Numbered from the stretch's first letter, positions 49,374 through 59,874 are shown. The stretch: DNA of 64,000 nucleotides from DATGZX01 sp035296965 (GCA_035296965.1 DATGZX010000380.1:132288-196287), one strand, 5' to 3'. The notes: generated by a model not told the origin, from the letters alone. Translations and numbers: made by a program.

Positions 49374-52300
49374 CTACTTCTTCTCTTTGTCTTTGGCGGA
49401 CTGGCCCGACTCAGAGATTAGTTTGCTGAACTCCTTCTGCGCTGCGCGAAACTCGGGAGGCGGCTGCGGCAGGGCCGCGCCGAGATGGTCTACATCTTTG
49501 CCCTTGGGGCCTGGATCGACCAGACGAACCTTGTGATTGGACAAACCAGCGTTGCCTTTCATTGGCCCCTCCAATTTCTCTTTCTCGGACGTCGTAGGTG
49601 ATTTGCGCTTCAGCATCTCCTCATAGGACTTGAGGAATTTCTGATATTCCTCCTCAGTCATGTTTGCTTCCTTGAGCACATCCTTGTTAACTTTCTTCTT
49701 GAGGTCTTCGAGTTGCAAATCGCCGGCTTTTTTCGAGGAACGAGTATCAGGTTTGAATGATGCTTCGCGCTCCGGGGGCGGTGGTTGGGTGGCTTTATCA
49801 TTAGGATTCCTGCCGCCGTCCGGAGCAACATTAGTCGGTTGGCTGCCTCCCCGTTGTCCAGACTCGCCGCCTTGAGTCGCTTGGCCGTTAGATGGGTCGG
49901 AAGGGCTACCCTTCTTCGACTCCCCTTGTTTGGCCGACCCTTCCCCTGGCTTCGAACCGCTATTCTTGCCCCCGTTATCCTTTTCCTGGGATGAACTGGG
50001 CTCATTCTTCTGGCCCCGGGTTTCCTGGCCCTGCGCGCCACCCTTCTGATCGCTTGGAGTTTTTTCGCCGGCTTTCCCGCCCTGGTCAGTTCTTGGTTCG
50101 CCTTGCGAATCCTTGGCTGCTGCTTCGCGAGCTTCTTTGACTGCCTTCTCTAGAGCCTGCCGTGATTTCGGGTCCTTTGCCAGGCGGCGCATTTCATCGA
50201 GCGTTCGAACCGCGTCCGCGCGTTCCTTGCTGCTGCCAGCCTTTGCGGTCTTCATCAACTCCTGGATTTTTTCATCAGATAGTAGTTCTTTCCCGCCTGT
50301 GCCCTTGTCGTCACCGGCTCCCTTGGAACCGGACTCCTGCCCGGCTGGTTTTCCTGCATTAGCGGGGGAATCCTTGCGAGATCCCTGGTCGCCGTCCTTC
50401 GTTGGCGATGTCGACTTGCTGGGATCGTTGGAGTCCTTGCTCTTGCTCTTGTCGCCAGCCTTTGCGGCCCCCTCTTTGTCTGATGCTGCCGAGGACTTTT
50501 CTTCGTTTCCGCTTCCGGCACCCTCAGGTTGAGGCCTCTTGGTGTCCTTTGTGGTATCCTCTTGAGGCTTCTTGGTGTCCTTTGTGGTACCCTCGCGGCC
50601 GCCTTCAGCGTTCTCTGGTTCTTTGGTCTTAGAATTGCCTGAAGGGGCCTTGTCCTTTGAATTCGCCTTGTCTTGGGGGCCGCTACCGCTCTTTGGTTTT
50701 TCCTTGCTTGTTTTCCCTTCCTCGCGCCCCGCACCCTGCTTCTCTTCGCCTTTCTGGCCGTCCTTCATGGTAGGATCAGAGCTTGATCCTCGCTCGTCTT
50801 TATCGTCGCCGCTCTTCGCATCCGTGCCCGATTGTTTGGCGGGAGCTTTGCTCGAAGGGTTCGACTTGTCCGGCTTGCTGGCCGCCTTGTCTGCCTCGGT
50901 CTTGTCATCACGAGCGGATGAGCCTGAATTTTCCTGGGAGCCCTGTCCCTGTTTGCCGCTCGGGTTCTTTTCGGCGGTGTCCTCGGACTTTGTAGATTTG
51001 TCGGCCCCAGCACCACTCGTTTCTTTAGACTTTTCGTTGGCTCCCGGCTGACCTTCCTTTGCTTTGTCGCCAGGGGCATTTTTGCCAGCAGTTTTCTGAG
51101 CGTTGGATTGGTTTTTGTTGCCATTTGCTTGAGGTTTGTCTTCCTCCTTACCGGCCCCGGCTTGCCGCTCCGGATCGTCCTTACCTTTTTTCATGTCGTC
51201 TTGGCCAGCAGCCTTCTTTGGTTGGCCGTCACTTGCCTTGTCTGCTTCGGTCGATTGTTTGCCGGTCGATCCGTTCTTATCGCCAGTCTGGTCTTTGTTA
51301 GTCTTGGTCCGCGCAGCGCCCTCAGTGCCGGACTTGCCCTGAGTTTCGTTCGATCTGTTCTGTTCTTGGCCGGCCTCCTGTTGACCATCAGCTCCTGAGT
51401 CCTTTTTCCCAGACGTCTTATCCTTCTCCTTGCCTTGCTTGTCCTGTGGCTTCTGGCCTTCTTTGCCCTGGCGATCATCCTTGGCGGAATTGGCACCGGA
51501 CTTTCCCTGATCCTTTTTGCTGCCATCAGAGTTCTTTGGCTCAGATCCGGATTGCTTATCTTTCGATTCAGTGGAATTGCCAGCCCCTGGCTGCTGCTGG
51601 GTGTCTCCATTCTCTCCAGGGTTATGATCACTAGCGGACGAACCGGTTTGTGGCTGCTTGGGACTCTTATCCTGGCTGCCACTCGGACTCTTTTCGTTGT
51701 TTTTCTGCTGATTTCCCTCGCCATTTGCCCCGCTATTCTCGTTCTTCCCCGACTTCTGCCCCGCGGATTGCTGGTCGCCCTTACCCTGATCAGAACTTGA
51801 ACCTGCTCCAGAGTTGTCCTGGTTCTTTGACTCGCCCTTGTCGGGGTTGCCCGCCGACTTGCTCTCATCCTTGCTTCTGCCATCGTTCTTTTGAGCCGAG
51901 CCGCTGTTTCCTTTTTCCGGATTTTGATTCGGCGAGTTTTCTTGCTGGGGTTGGTCCTTCTCCTGTTGCGGAGAATCGGATTTATCATTGGCGTTCGGCT
52001 TGTCACCAGACTGGCTTTGCTTCTGCTCCTGCTTTTTGAGCGCCCTTTGCAGTTTCTCGGCCTGGTCCTTTGTCCTTTCGTCTTCGCTCTGGGGCTGCTG
52101 TCCCTGGCCTTCCTTCTTATCCTCCTGCTGGTCCTGCCGCTTCGACTCGTCCTTTTGCTGCTCGTTTCTGTCGCTCTTAGCGCCGTCCTGCTGCGCTTTT
52201 CCATCGTCGTTGCGTTTCTCTTTTTCAAGCTTCTCGTCCTGTTTCTTTTCGTGTTTTTCCTGGTCGTTGCGCGCCTGCGCCTTCTGTTGCTCTTGCTTGT

Positions 52301-53948
52301 CCTTGTTTGTACTCGGCTGCTCGATGGTGACCTTATAATGTTTGCTCTCACCAAGATTCGGTGCCGGGTAATCGCAGTTATCCGTCGCCTCGAGCCAATA
52401 CTCGATGACCTGCCCAGGCTTTAGCGCCGCGTTGCGGCCCTGTTCCAACCGCAGTTTGTCCAGTTCGACAAAGTCCTTGTAGTCGAGCATCTGGGGGAAG
52501 CTGCCGTCACCAAGCCTCAGAGATTTCCCTTGACGATAGAGCTTGGGCTGCAAAACTGCCGTCTCGTCAAGCTTCATCCGCAAGGTCATGCCGGCAACGC
52601 CGAAATCGTCGCTAGCCGATCCTTCCAACTGCAAGACTCCGTTGGCTGGCAGCTTGATGTCCTCCCCGGGCTTCTGCAGCTGTACCTGCGGCGGGTGGTC
52701 TTGCAATACACGGATCGTGTAGGGCAACGGCTCAAGGTTGCGCTCGCCTTCCACGGATGTGAACCAAACCTGATAGGTGCCGTCCTTGTCGAGCGTCAGT
52801 CGAAAGCGCATTACATTCGGATCGTTAGGGACCAGTTCTGCCTGGATTGGCTTCGCTCCAGAAATCGTGAGCCTGCCGTCCTGGATGGCGCGGTTCGTCC
52901 GCGCTAGCAGCACCACTTCAGTGCCTCGGATCTCCTTGAGGTTGGGGTCACGGGTGGTCTGGTCGTGCCAGCCGAGAGCTGCAAGGTATGGTCGATAACG
53001 ATAGGTAACTTCGAAGCCTGTCAGCAACGGCGTCGATCGAACTTGCACGCGATACTCCGGCGTCTCCGTATCTCCACCGGCGATCTTGTACCAAAAGCCG
53101 GTGTGCACGTCCGCCGCGGCGAGGCTAGTCACCCAGTGGTTGCTCGATGAGTCTCGCTCCAGGAGCCTATCCTGGTAACCTTCGCCGGGGGCATATCTGT
53201 ACAGGAGTCTCAAGGCATCCGGCCTCTTCGGGTCGGGGACCTTGCCATCGACCCACGCGGCAAACGCCACGGCACGACCGACGGCGATGGTAATGTTCCC
53301 GCCCTCAGGCTGCACAAGAGTGATGCTCGTCCGCGAGGCGATGGACGCTTCCACAAACGGAGCAAAGGCACGGTGAATGAGTGAGAAGAATTGCCGCGGC
53401 CCCAAGACGAACAGGACGAGAAGGCCAAGGAAGAGGCCGAACGATGCCCAACCGAGCCACGCCGTCCTGCGCGTGCTAATAGCCTGGTCAAGGTCTGCTT
53501 CGGTGAGGTCTTTGGCGGCTCGGTAGCCGATGGCACTGCGAAAAGCAGGCGCGACGTTTTCGCCGCGTAAATCAAGCCAATTCACCACACTGTTCTTTGC
53601 CTCGGGAAGCGTCGCCTCCAATCGGCGGGCGGCGTAATAGGGATTGATGCGCCGCGACAGTGGCTTGATGAGCACCACCGAGAGATAGACGATCCCAACC
53701 AGGGCATAAAGAGCGAATGCGCCCTGGCGCGCCATGGGTGCCAGTGCGAGCAACCGGTCGGCGAGGACCATCACAAGGGCATACGCAAGGGTGAGGATCA
53801 GAAAGCCAAGGCCGGCTGCGGTCAGGTCGAGCATGCGGATGCGGACCCGCGCCCGGGTCAGCTGTGCCTCGACGAACGCATCGTTCTTTCCTTGTGCAGG
53901 TCGGCGTGGTTCCGCAGTTGCCGGGGAGCGACGTAGATCCGTTGCCAT
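49374..53948 (-). CDS. Giant membrane protein with about 700 residues of disordered low-complexity sequence
   Basis: A 1524-residue protein. Residues 1-190 have three hydrophobic segments (LTAAGLGFLILTLAYALVMVL, FALYALVGIVYLSVVLI, ASFGLFLGLLVLFVLG), and 200-545 form a beta-rich extracytoplasmic domain (YKIAGGDTETPEYRVQV). Residues about 546-1219 and 1285-1395 are made almost only of Lys, Gln, Asp, Glu, Ser, Gly, Asn. A helical island (KELLSDEKIQELMKTAKAG) sits between, and a short C-terminal helical region ends it. Such proteins in planctomycetes have no described function. Base use differs little from neighbours, so expansion is probably native. AAGGGAT precedes the ATG. Confidence 0.8.
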   Translation of the reverse strand: MATDLRRSPATAEPRRPAQGKNDAFVEAQLTRARVRIRMLDLTAAGLGFLILTLAYALVMVLADRLLALAPMARQGAFALYALVGIVYLSVVLIKPLSRRINPYYAARRLEATLPEAKNSVVNWLDLRGENVAPAFRSAIGYRAAKDLTEADLDQAISTRRTAWLGWASFGLFLGLLVLFVLGPRQFFSLIHRAFAPFVEASIASRTSITLVQPEGGNITIAVGRAVAFAAWVDGKVPDPKRPDALRLLYRYAPGEGYQDRLLERDSSSNHWVTSLAAADVHTGFWYKIAGGDTETPEYRVQVRSTPLLTGFEVTYRYRPYLAALGWHDQTTRDPNLKEIRGTEVVLLARTNRAIQDGRLTISGAKPIQAELVPNDPNVMRFRLTLDKDGTYQVWFTSVEGERNLEPLPYTIRVLQDHPPQVQLQKPGEDIKLPANGVLQLEGSASDDFGVAGMTLRMKLDETAVLQPKLYRQGKSLRLGDGSFPQMLDYKDFVELDKLRLEQGRNAALKPGQVIEYWLEATDNCDYPAPNLGESKHYKVTIEQPSTNKDKQEQQKAQARNDQEKHEKKQDEKLEKEKRNDDGKAQQDGAKSDRNEQQKDESKRQDQQEDKKEGQGQQPQSEDERTKDQAEKLQRALKKQEQKQSQSGDKPNANDKSDSPQQEKDQPQQENSPNQNPEKGNSGSAQKNDGRSKDESKSAGNPDKGESKNQDNSGAGSSSDQGKGDQQSAGQKSGKNENSGANGEGNQQKNNEKSPSGSQDKSPKQPQTGSSASDHNPGENGDTQQQPGAGNSTESKDKQSGSEPKNSDGSKKDQGKSGANSAKDDRQGKEGQKPQDKQGKEKDKTSGKKDSGADGQQEAGQEQNRSNETQGKSGTEGAARTKTNKDQTGDKNGSTGKQSTEADKASDGQPKKAAGQDDMKKGKDDPERQAGAGKEEDKPQANGNKNQSNAQKTAGKNAPGDKAKEGQPGANEKSKETSGAGADKSTKSEDTAEKNPSGKQGQGSQENSGSSARDDKTEADKAASKPDKSNPSSKAPAKQSGTDAKSGDDKDERGSSSDPTMKDGQKGEEKQGAGREEGKTSKEKPKSGSGPQDKANSKDKAPSGNSKTKEPENAEGGREGTTKDTKKPQEDTTKDTKRPQPEGAGSGNEEKSSAASDKEGAAKAGDKSKSKDSNDPSKSTSPTKDGDQGSRKDSPANAGKPAGQESGSKGAGDDKGTGGKELLSDEKIQELMKTAKAGSSKERADAVRTLDEMRRLAKDPKSRQALEKAVKEAREAAAKDSQGEPRTDQGGKAGEKTPSDQKGGAQGQETRGQKNEPSSSQEKDNGGKNSGSKPGEGSAKQGESKKGSPSDPSNGQATQGGESGQRGGSQPTNVAPDGGRNPNDKATQPPPPEREASFKPDTRSSKKAGDLQLEDLKKKVNKDVLKEANMTEEEYQKFLKSYEEMLKRKSPTTSEKEKLEGPMKGNAGLSNHKVRLVDPGPKGKDVDHLGAALPQPPPEFRAAQKEFSKLISESGQSAKDKEKK

Positions 53949-54260
53949 GGGTTATCCCTTCCGCTGTTCGTCTCCGTTGAAGCGCCCATTCCAGGATCGC
54001 TCGGCGCAGAATGCGCGCTCGTTTCGCACCTATCTCCCCATAGCGAGTATATCGCGCTTTGTTCGCCGCGCCCATCATCTTGCCCTGTTCGATAAGGCCG
54101 CAAATCTCACGATTCTCCTACAACCGCCTCCTTGTCCATCGCGGCGCCTTGGGTTAGTGGTTTGCCAAGTCCTGGAAGCGTTCGGCTTGCTTGCGTTTTG
54201 CTGGAGCGCCCGATAACGTAAACGACAGGATCTTTGACGTTGTTTCGGGGAATGCCGGAC

Positions 54261-56915
54261 ATGAAGTGCCTCACGGCATATACGATGTTGCTGCTAGTCC
54301 CTGGCCTTCTCGGGGCGAAAGCAGCCACGCTCCAGGATGCCAGGCAGCGCTACCTGCACGGTAATTACGAAGAAGCGCGCGAGCTTTATGAGCCACTTGC
54401 CAAGGAACCAGCCCAGAAGGTTCCAGGGACGATCGGATTGAGCAGAACACTGCAGAGTCAGGGTCAATACGACAGGGCCCTGGAAGTGGTCGAAGCTGCG
54501 CTGAAAGGTCTGGAGACAAGCGCCGATCTTCTTGCGCGCAGGGCCGAACTGCTCTACCTGCGCGGACGCTGGAGCGAGGCCGAGCAGTCGGCCGCAACAG
54601 CGTTGCGCTCCAAGCCCGACAACTTTCTGGCGCGCTGGGTACGCGGCCAAATCTACCGCGATCAGGCTGACTTCAAGAAGGCGGATGACGAATTGCGCTG
54701 GTTTGTGCGCGCGTACACAGATCGCAGCAGCAAGGATGACGACATCAAGGACCCGGAAGAACTGCTCTGGGTCGGTCTCGCGGGCGCGGAGAACGCCCGC
54801 TGGCACAATCTGTCAGATCAGTACCGCGTGATTCTCACGGATGTCTTTGGCGATGCGCTCAAGAACGAGAAGGGATTCTGGCCGGCCGAGTACCAGGCCG
54901 GCATGCTTCTGCTGGAGAAATACAACCGAGCGGAGGCGCTCGATGCATTCAACAAGGCGCTGACCATCAATCCCAATGCTGCGGAAGCGCTCGTGGGGAA
55001 GGGCGTTTTGGCCTTGCAGCATTATGAAGTGAAGGATGCCGAGCTTTACGCGGACCAGGCTCTCAAAATCAATCCGAATTCGCCTGAAGCTCTAAGCTTG
55101 CGCGCAGATGTCAGCCTCATGACTGGAGACATCCCGGCGGCGGTGCGAAGTCTGGATAGGGCCCGAAAAATCAGTCCGCGGAATGAAACGATTCTCGGCC
55201 GGCGGGGGGCTTGCCTCTATCTGCTACGGGACAAGCCGGGTTTAGACAAGCTGACCCAGGAGGTGACCACCTTCGATCCCAAGCCGGGTATCTACTATTA
55301 CGAACTGGCAAAAGGCCTCGAAGGCCGACAGTATTTTGAGGCTGCCGAGGGGTTTTACAAGAAGGCGGCGGAGCTACGGCCAATGGTGCCGTGGCCCAAC
55401 AATAGCCTGGGCCTCCTCTACATGCGCCTGGGCAGAGAAGATGAAGCCCGCGAAGTTCTCAATAAGGCATTCAAGGCCGACGAATTCAACGTGCTGGTCT
55501 CGAACACGCTCAAGGTGCTCCGGCACTTGAGCGCCTATCAAACGCTGAAGACGGAGCACTTCGAGATTCGCTTCGATCCCAAAACCGACCGTCGCCTGGC
55601 GCGCTACATGACAAGCTATCTCGAAAAGATCTATGCCGATTTGACGGAGAAATTCCACTACCACCCCAGTAGACCAATCCTGTTCGAACTCTTCGACAAC
55701 CACGAAATGTTCAGCGGCCGGGTGGTCGCGCTCCCCGACTTGCACACCGTGGGCGCCTGCACCGGGCGCGTGTTCGCGATGGTTTCGCCACAGGGTAAGG
55801 GCATCCGGCGCCCGTTCAACTGGGGCCGTGTCTTGCGGCATGAGTTGGTGCACATCTTCAACCTCGATCAAACGAGCTTTCAGGTGCCTCACTGGTTCAC
55901 GGAAGGGCTGGCCGTGATCAATGAAGGTTATCCCCGGCCGCAGATCTGGAATCAACTTCTCCGCGAGCGCGTGCCCGCCCGGGAACTGTTAGACCTGGAC
56001 AACATCGAACTCGGATTCATCCGCCCCCGTTCGGCTCTGGAATGGAACCTGGCCTACTGCCAGGGTCAGCTTTATGTCGAGTACATGCGCAGTACTTACG
56101 GTCCCAAAACCATCGGAGAAATGCTGAGCGCTTACCACGACGGCCTGGACACCTCGGCGGCTATCGCGAAAGTCTGCCTGGTCGACAAGAAAGCTTTCGA
56201 ACAGGGATACCGGACCTATCTCGATGTCGTCGTAAAGGAAATTCAGGGAAGGCCGGCCGAAAAGGCCATGTCCCTATCTCAATTGCAAAAGGCCCTTGAG
56301 GCTCATCCCGAGGATCTCGATCTGTCGGCGCGGCTGGCGGAGCAGTACCTGTTGCGAAACGACAAGAAGGAAGCGCGCAAGCTTGCGGAGACGGTCTTGG
56401 CCAAGAAAGGCAACCATCCCCTTGCCTCGTACGTAAAGGCCCGACTGCTGCTGGCGGCAGGCGATGACGATCAGGCTCGAGCCATTCTCGAAGCTAGCCT
56501 CGACCGGGAAGCGCCTGATCCGAAGGTCTTGCACGCGCTTGGCAAACTCTATTACGAAGCAAGGGATTTCGCAAAAGCGGCTCAGGTTTATGAACTCGCC
56601 CACCGGGTGGAACCGTATGAGAGCAAGTGGCTAGTTGAGATGGCGCGAGCTTATACCCAGGCAGGCGACCAGAACAAGCGGCTTGAGGTTCTCAAGAAAC
56701 TGGTAGAAACAGATGCGGACGACCTGGATCAACGAAAACGGCTCGCGCAGCTTCTTTGGGACGCCAATCGCTACGCGGAAGCGGAGCGCTATGCCCGCCA
56801 GGCACTGGAAATTGATGTGCGCGACGCCGAGGCGCAAGAAATCTTGCAAAAATCCCTTGTAAAGCAGAATAAACTGGAAGAAGCGAAAAAGCTCGAGGAG
56901 TTGCTTCGGAAATAG
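54261..56915 (+). CDS. TPR protein with MA-type metallopeptidase domain
   Basis: An 884-residue secreted protein. The signal peptide is MKCLTAYTMLLLVPGLLGAKA. Eight or so TPR repeats fill residues 30-400 (NYEEARELYEPLAKEP, QYDRALEVVEAAL). The peptidase part has RHELVHIFNLDQ (HExxH near residue 526) and WFTEGLAVINEGY with the third zinc ligand Glu, the gluzincin/MA pattern (PF13485). Further TPR repeats fill 690-880. It may degrade or assemble envelope proteins. Start at ATG 54261; TTG at 54234 is an alternative. Confidence 0.85.
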   Translation: MKCLTAYTMLLLVPGLLGAKAATLQDARQRYLHGNYEEARELYEPLAKEPAQKVPGTIGLSRTLQSQGQYDRALEVVEAALKGLETSADLLARRAELLYLRGRWSEAEQSAATALRSKPDNFLARWVRGQIYRDQADFKKADDELRWFVRAYTDRSSKDDDIKDPEELLWVGLAGAENARWHNLSDQYRVILTDVFGDALKNEKGFWPAEYQAGMLLLEKYNRAEALDAFNKALTINPNAAEALVGKGVLALQHYEVKDAELYADQALKINPNSPEALSLRADVSLMTGDIPAAVRSLDRARKISPRNETILGRRGACLYLLRDKPGLDKLTQEVTTFDPKPGIYYYELAKGLEGRQYFEAAEGFYKKAAELRPMVPWPNNSLGLLYMRLGREDEAREVLNKAFKADEFNVLVSNTLKVLRHLSAYQTLKTEHFEIRFDPKTDRRLARYMTSYLEKIYADLTEKFHYHPSRPILFELFDNHEMFSGRVVALPDLHTVGACTGRVFAMVSPQGKGIRRPFNWGRVLRHELVHIFNLDQTSFQVPHWFTEGLAVINEGYPRPQIWNQLLRERVPARELLDLDNIELGFIRPRSALEWNLAYCQGQLYVEYMRSTYGPKTIGEMLSAYHDGLDTSAAIAKVCLVDKKAFEQGYRTYLDVVVKEIQGRPAEKAMSLSQLQKALEAHPEDLDLSARLAEQYLLRNDKKEARKLAETVLAKKGNHPLASYVKARLLLAAGDDDQARAILEASLDREAPDPKVLHALGKLYYEARDFAKAAQVYELAHRVEPYESKWLVEMARAYTQAGDQNKRLEVLKKLVETDADDLDQRKRLAQLLWDANRYAEAERYARQALEIDVRDAEAQEILQKSLVKQNKLEEAKKLEELLRK

Positions 56916-57103
56916 CCAGCGAGGGTCGGCAACGGCTCCTCTGGGGCCTGGAGAACATTCTTGAATAGGTCTCGCAGCAGCTTCTTCCACCTGGGCGCAA
57001 AACGGCAACCTCTGCCTGGGCGAAGAATAGCCAGGATCAAGTGGCTGTGAAAAAAGCGCGCACAGGCGATTTATAGCTCGATCCTGGCTACGCAAGGGGT
57101 AAA
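56916..57103. other. Intergenic region with 11-bp inverted repeat
   Basis: TAGCCAGGATC (57028-57038) and GATCCTGGCTA (57080-57090) are perfect complements with 41 bases between, just before the MazG-like ATG; could be a regulatory site or weak structure. No gene. Confidence 0.35.
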
Positions 57104-57409
57104 ATGGTCTTTTCACTCGCACAGTTCCAGAAAGTGATTCGTGAAACCTACGATAGCAAGGATCGGCGCCGTGGCGTCGAAGGCACGTTCATGTGGTTCA
57201 TGGAGGAAGTCGGCGAGTTAGCGAGCGCGCTGCGGAGCGGCACACTGCGTGAGCAGGAAGAGGAGTTCGCCGACGTGCTGGCCTGGCTGGCCACCATCGC
57301 GAATATCGCAGGTGTCGACCTCGATGCCGTAGTACAACAGAAGTATGGCACCGGCTGCCCTGGCTGCCGTCAGGTCCCCTGTGTCTGCGACCAAGCGGAG
57401 AAACCCTAA
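57104..57409 (+). CDS. MazG-like nucleotide pyrophosphohydrolase, with C-terminal Cys cluster
   Basis: A 101-residue protein with the MazG helix motif FMWFMEEVGELASALRSG and EEEFADVLAWLATIANIAGVDLD, where the Glu and Asp bind magnesium. The C-terminus CPGCRQVPCVC is a likely zinc site, as seen in a planctomycete/cyanobacterial branch. It hydrolyses (d)NTPs to monophosphates. AAGGGG precedes the ATG. It is 17 bases before the next gene. Confidence 0.85.
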   Translation: MVFSLAQFQKVIRETYDSKDRRRGVEGTFMWFMEEVGELASALRSGTLREQEEEFADVLAWLATIANIAGVDLDAVVQQKYGTGCPGCRQVPCVCDQAEKP

Positions 57410-57426
57410 TTAGCAGCAGATTACCT

Positions 57427-59793
57427 ATGCGCACTTTCAATATTGCATGCTTGGCCTTGATCGTTTCTGGGCTGTTGCCGGGCGCGGGCGTGGCCCAGAC
57501 CAAGGGACAGGTTCAAATCGACGGCATCATCGTCGGCTTTCCGACCGATGCCACCAATGGTTCCTCCAAATCGGGCGCATGGACACCGGTCTATGTCGAT
57601 TTAACCGCGGGCCCCCTGGGATTGTCCAAAGCAGAACTCACCGTGGAGACCGACGATAGCGACGATGTGCGCAGCCGGTACACGATTGCGGTTCCGCCGT
57701 TGGACCCCAAGGAACAAGTCAGGGTTGTAAGCTACATCCGCCCAGGGAGTTCCAGTGCCGAAGTAGTCGCCACAGTGACGAGCGACGGCCGCCCGCTGGC
57801 CAACCCCTACAAAGTAACGGCTGGCTCGATAAATACCGACGAGCAGCTCTTTTTGACCATTGGCTCCCGCTTGCCGAGCTTGAACAAGACCTTCAATCCA
57901 ACCAAGGACGGTGAGGATTCCAGCAAGGGAACGACTCTCCCAGCTCGTGCTCTGACGGTTGTGGACGATGTGCGCATGCTGCCGAACCGGTGGTTCGCCT
58001 ACGAACCGGTTGACGCAGTAATTATTGCTACAGGCAACCGCGACTTCGTCACCGCATTGGTCAATGAACGCGAGGACCGCAAGAAAGCTCTCGCGGAATG
58101 GGTGCGCCGTGGAGGGAAGTTGATCATTTCGCTCGGCAAGAACCAGGACATGCTCACGAACCTCGAACCCATTCAATCGCTCTTGCCGGTCGTTTCCACC
58201 GGTACACTTCAGTTCCCGCGGCTAAAAATGGTCGAGCTCTACGCGGGCGCTGTACAGCGTCCCTTCGAGAATCTGAGATCTAGGACTGGGGATACCCGAC
58301 CACCCGTCGAGATCGCCAAACTCGAGCGGAAGCCTGGTCGAGAGGTCGACGTGCTGCTGCCACAGGGCAGCCAGCAGGGGCCCCTTCTACTTGTGCAGGG
58401 CGCCTACGGGTTGGGCCGGGTTACGGTGGTTGCCTTTGACCTCGATGCACCGCCTTTCACGACTTGGGATCCCAACGCACAAACACAATTTTGGGAAAAT
58501 CTTCTCAAGGACATCGGCGCCCCCAAACCCAGGGAAGTGGCGAACCAAAACCGCATCGGTTTTGGTGGTTATGACAACCAGAATTCAGATCTGGCGACTC
58601 GGCTGGAGACGAACCTGGAAGATTTCGAAGATGTCCCCGTCATTTCGTTCGGCTGGGTGGCCCTGTTCATCTTGATCTACATACTCGTGGTTGGGCCCCT
58701 GGATTATTTCTTTCTCAAGAAGGTCGTCAAGCGGCTGGAATTGACCTGGATCACCTTTCCGACGGTGGTCATCACGATCAGTGTAGTCGCCTATTTCACG
58801 GCTTATTCGCTCAAGGGCAACGACCAGAAGATCAATAAGATCGACCTCGTGGATATAGACTTGCAAACGCAGCAGGTCTACGGGAACACCTGGTTTACGA
58901 TTTTCAGCCCGCGCATCCAGCACTATAAGATCGGCCTCGAACCCGCGACTCCTACCTGGGTGGCGGCGCCCGCGCCGGGCAAACAAGATTCAAGCGTTAC
59001 ACTGAGCTGGATGGGACGTCCGGAACTGGGCTTTGGCGGCACCGGCCGAACTAGTTCCCCGGGACTCTTCCGAAGGGCTTACGATTATGCGCCTGACGCC
59101 ATGGGCCTGCTTGGTGTGCCGATCCAGGTGTGGTCTACGAAGTCGTTCTCCGCAACCTGGCGGGCAGGGATCGACCCGGCAAAACCTCCGATCGTTGGGG
59201 ACCTGCGTCATCCCAAAGAGAAGCCAGAGGCGATCTCGGGAACTATCAAAAGTGAATTGCCTATCGAGCTGGATGATGTGGCACTTTACTACGGCCGCGG
59301 CGGCGCAGGTAGATGGTATTCGATCGGCAGATTAGTTCCCGATGTTCCTCAACGTGTAGACAATATCTTTGCGGACGGCTCTCAGGCCAAGGATATGAAT
59401 GCCTGGTTCTTGAGCAGTCCGTCAGGCACGCAACGCAAGAGTTCTCCAGCTCCGAATCGCTATAATCAGACCACCACCAATGAAGCCACCTTCACCCTGT
59501 TGAAACGGATCATGTTCCATCAGGAAGACCCCAATGCAGCCCGCGATAATCCATTACGTTCCCTCGATCAGAGCTGGCGAATCCATCATAAAGACGAGGT
59601 AATCTTGGTCGGCCGGGTCGCACGACACGACGGGCCTGCTGAAGTAGTGACGACGGGTCCGGAATCGCCCACGCGCTTGTGGTTGGGCAATTTGCCCGCA
59701 CCGGATCAGAGTCGGCCGCAAATGGTCGGCACAATGACTCAGGAGACCTACGTACGCATTATTTTGCCGATAGCTGCTCCCGACGAGAAATGA
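57427..59793 (+). CDS. Large secreted/membrane protein of unknown function linked to an ABC ATPase
   Basis: A 788-residue protein with signal peptide (MRTFNIACLALIVSGLLPGAGVAQ). A beta-rich N-terminal domain of about 380 residues (TPVYVDLTAGPLGLSKAELTVETDDSDD; VRRGGKLIISLG, a class-I-glutaminase-like turn) is followed by two or three hydrophobic segments near residue 409-460 (VALFILIYILVVGPLDYFFL; FPTVVITISVVAYFTAYSL), then a C-terminal domain to 788. It may be the GldG/DUF4350-like partner of the ABC ATPase gene 81 bases downstream. Not recognised as a named family. Confidence 0.6.
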   Translation: MRTFNIACLALIVSGLLPGAGVAQTKGQVQIDGIIVGFPTDATNGSSKSGAWTPVYVDLTAGPLGLSKAELTVETDDSDDVRSRYTIAVPPLDPKEQVRVVSYIRPGSSSAEVVATVTSDGRPLANPYKVTAGSINTDEQLFLTIGSRLPSLNKTFNPTKDGEDSSKGTTLPARALTVVDDVRMLPNRWFAYEPVDAVIIATGNRDFVTALVNEREDRKKALAEWVRRGGKLIISLGKNQDMLTNLEPIQSLLPVVSTGTLQFPRLKMVELYAGAVQRPFENLRSRTGDTRPPVEIAKLERKPGREVDVLLPQGSQQGPLLLVQGAYGLGRVTVVAFDLDAPPFTTWDPNAQTQFWENLLKDIGAPKPREVANQNRIGFGGYDNQNSDLATRLETNLEDFEDVPVISFGWVALFILIYILVVGPLDYFFLKKVVKRLELTWITFPTVVITISVVAYFTAYSLKGNDQKINKIDLVDIDLQTQQVYGNTWFTIFSPRIQHYKIGLEPATPTWVAAPAPGKQDSSVTLSWMGRPELGFGGTGRTSSPGLFRRAYDYAPDAMGLLGVPIQVWSTKSFSATWRAGIDPAKPPIVGDLRHPKEKPEAISGTIKSELPIELDDVALYYGRGGAGRWYSIGRLVPDVPQRVDNIFADGSQAKDMNAWFLSSPSGTQRKSSPAPNRYNQTTTNEATFTLLKRIMFHQEDPNAARDNPLRSLDQSWRIHHKDEVILVGRVARHDGPAEVVTTGPESPTRLWLGNLPAPDQSRPQMVGTMTQETYVRIILPIAAPDEK

Positions 59794-59874
59794 TACGGCG
59801 GTTGGAGCTGGAGTTCCCTCTCCGGCTTCCCTGTAACGAAAGCGCTTTGCCCCAAAGACTTGAGGCTGAATTCC

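Noticed and set aside
51191..52354. 387-codon Arg/Ser/Lys-rich open frame in another frame of the giant gene
   Set aside because: Produced by the low-complexity codons of the 1524-residue gene, which has membrane and folded domains on both sides in one frame.
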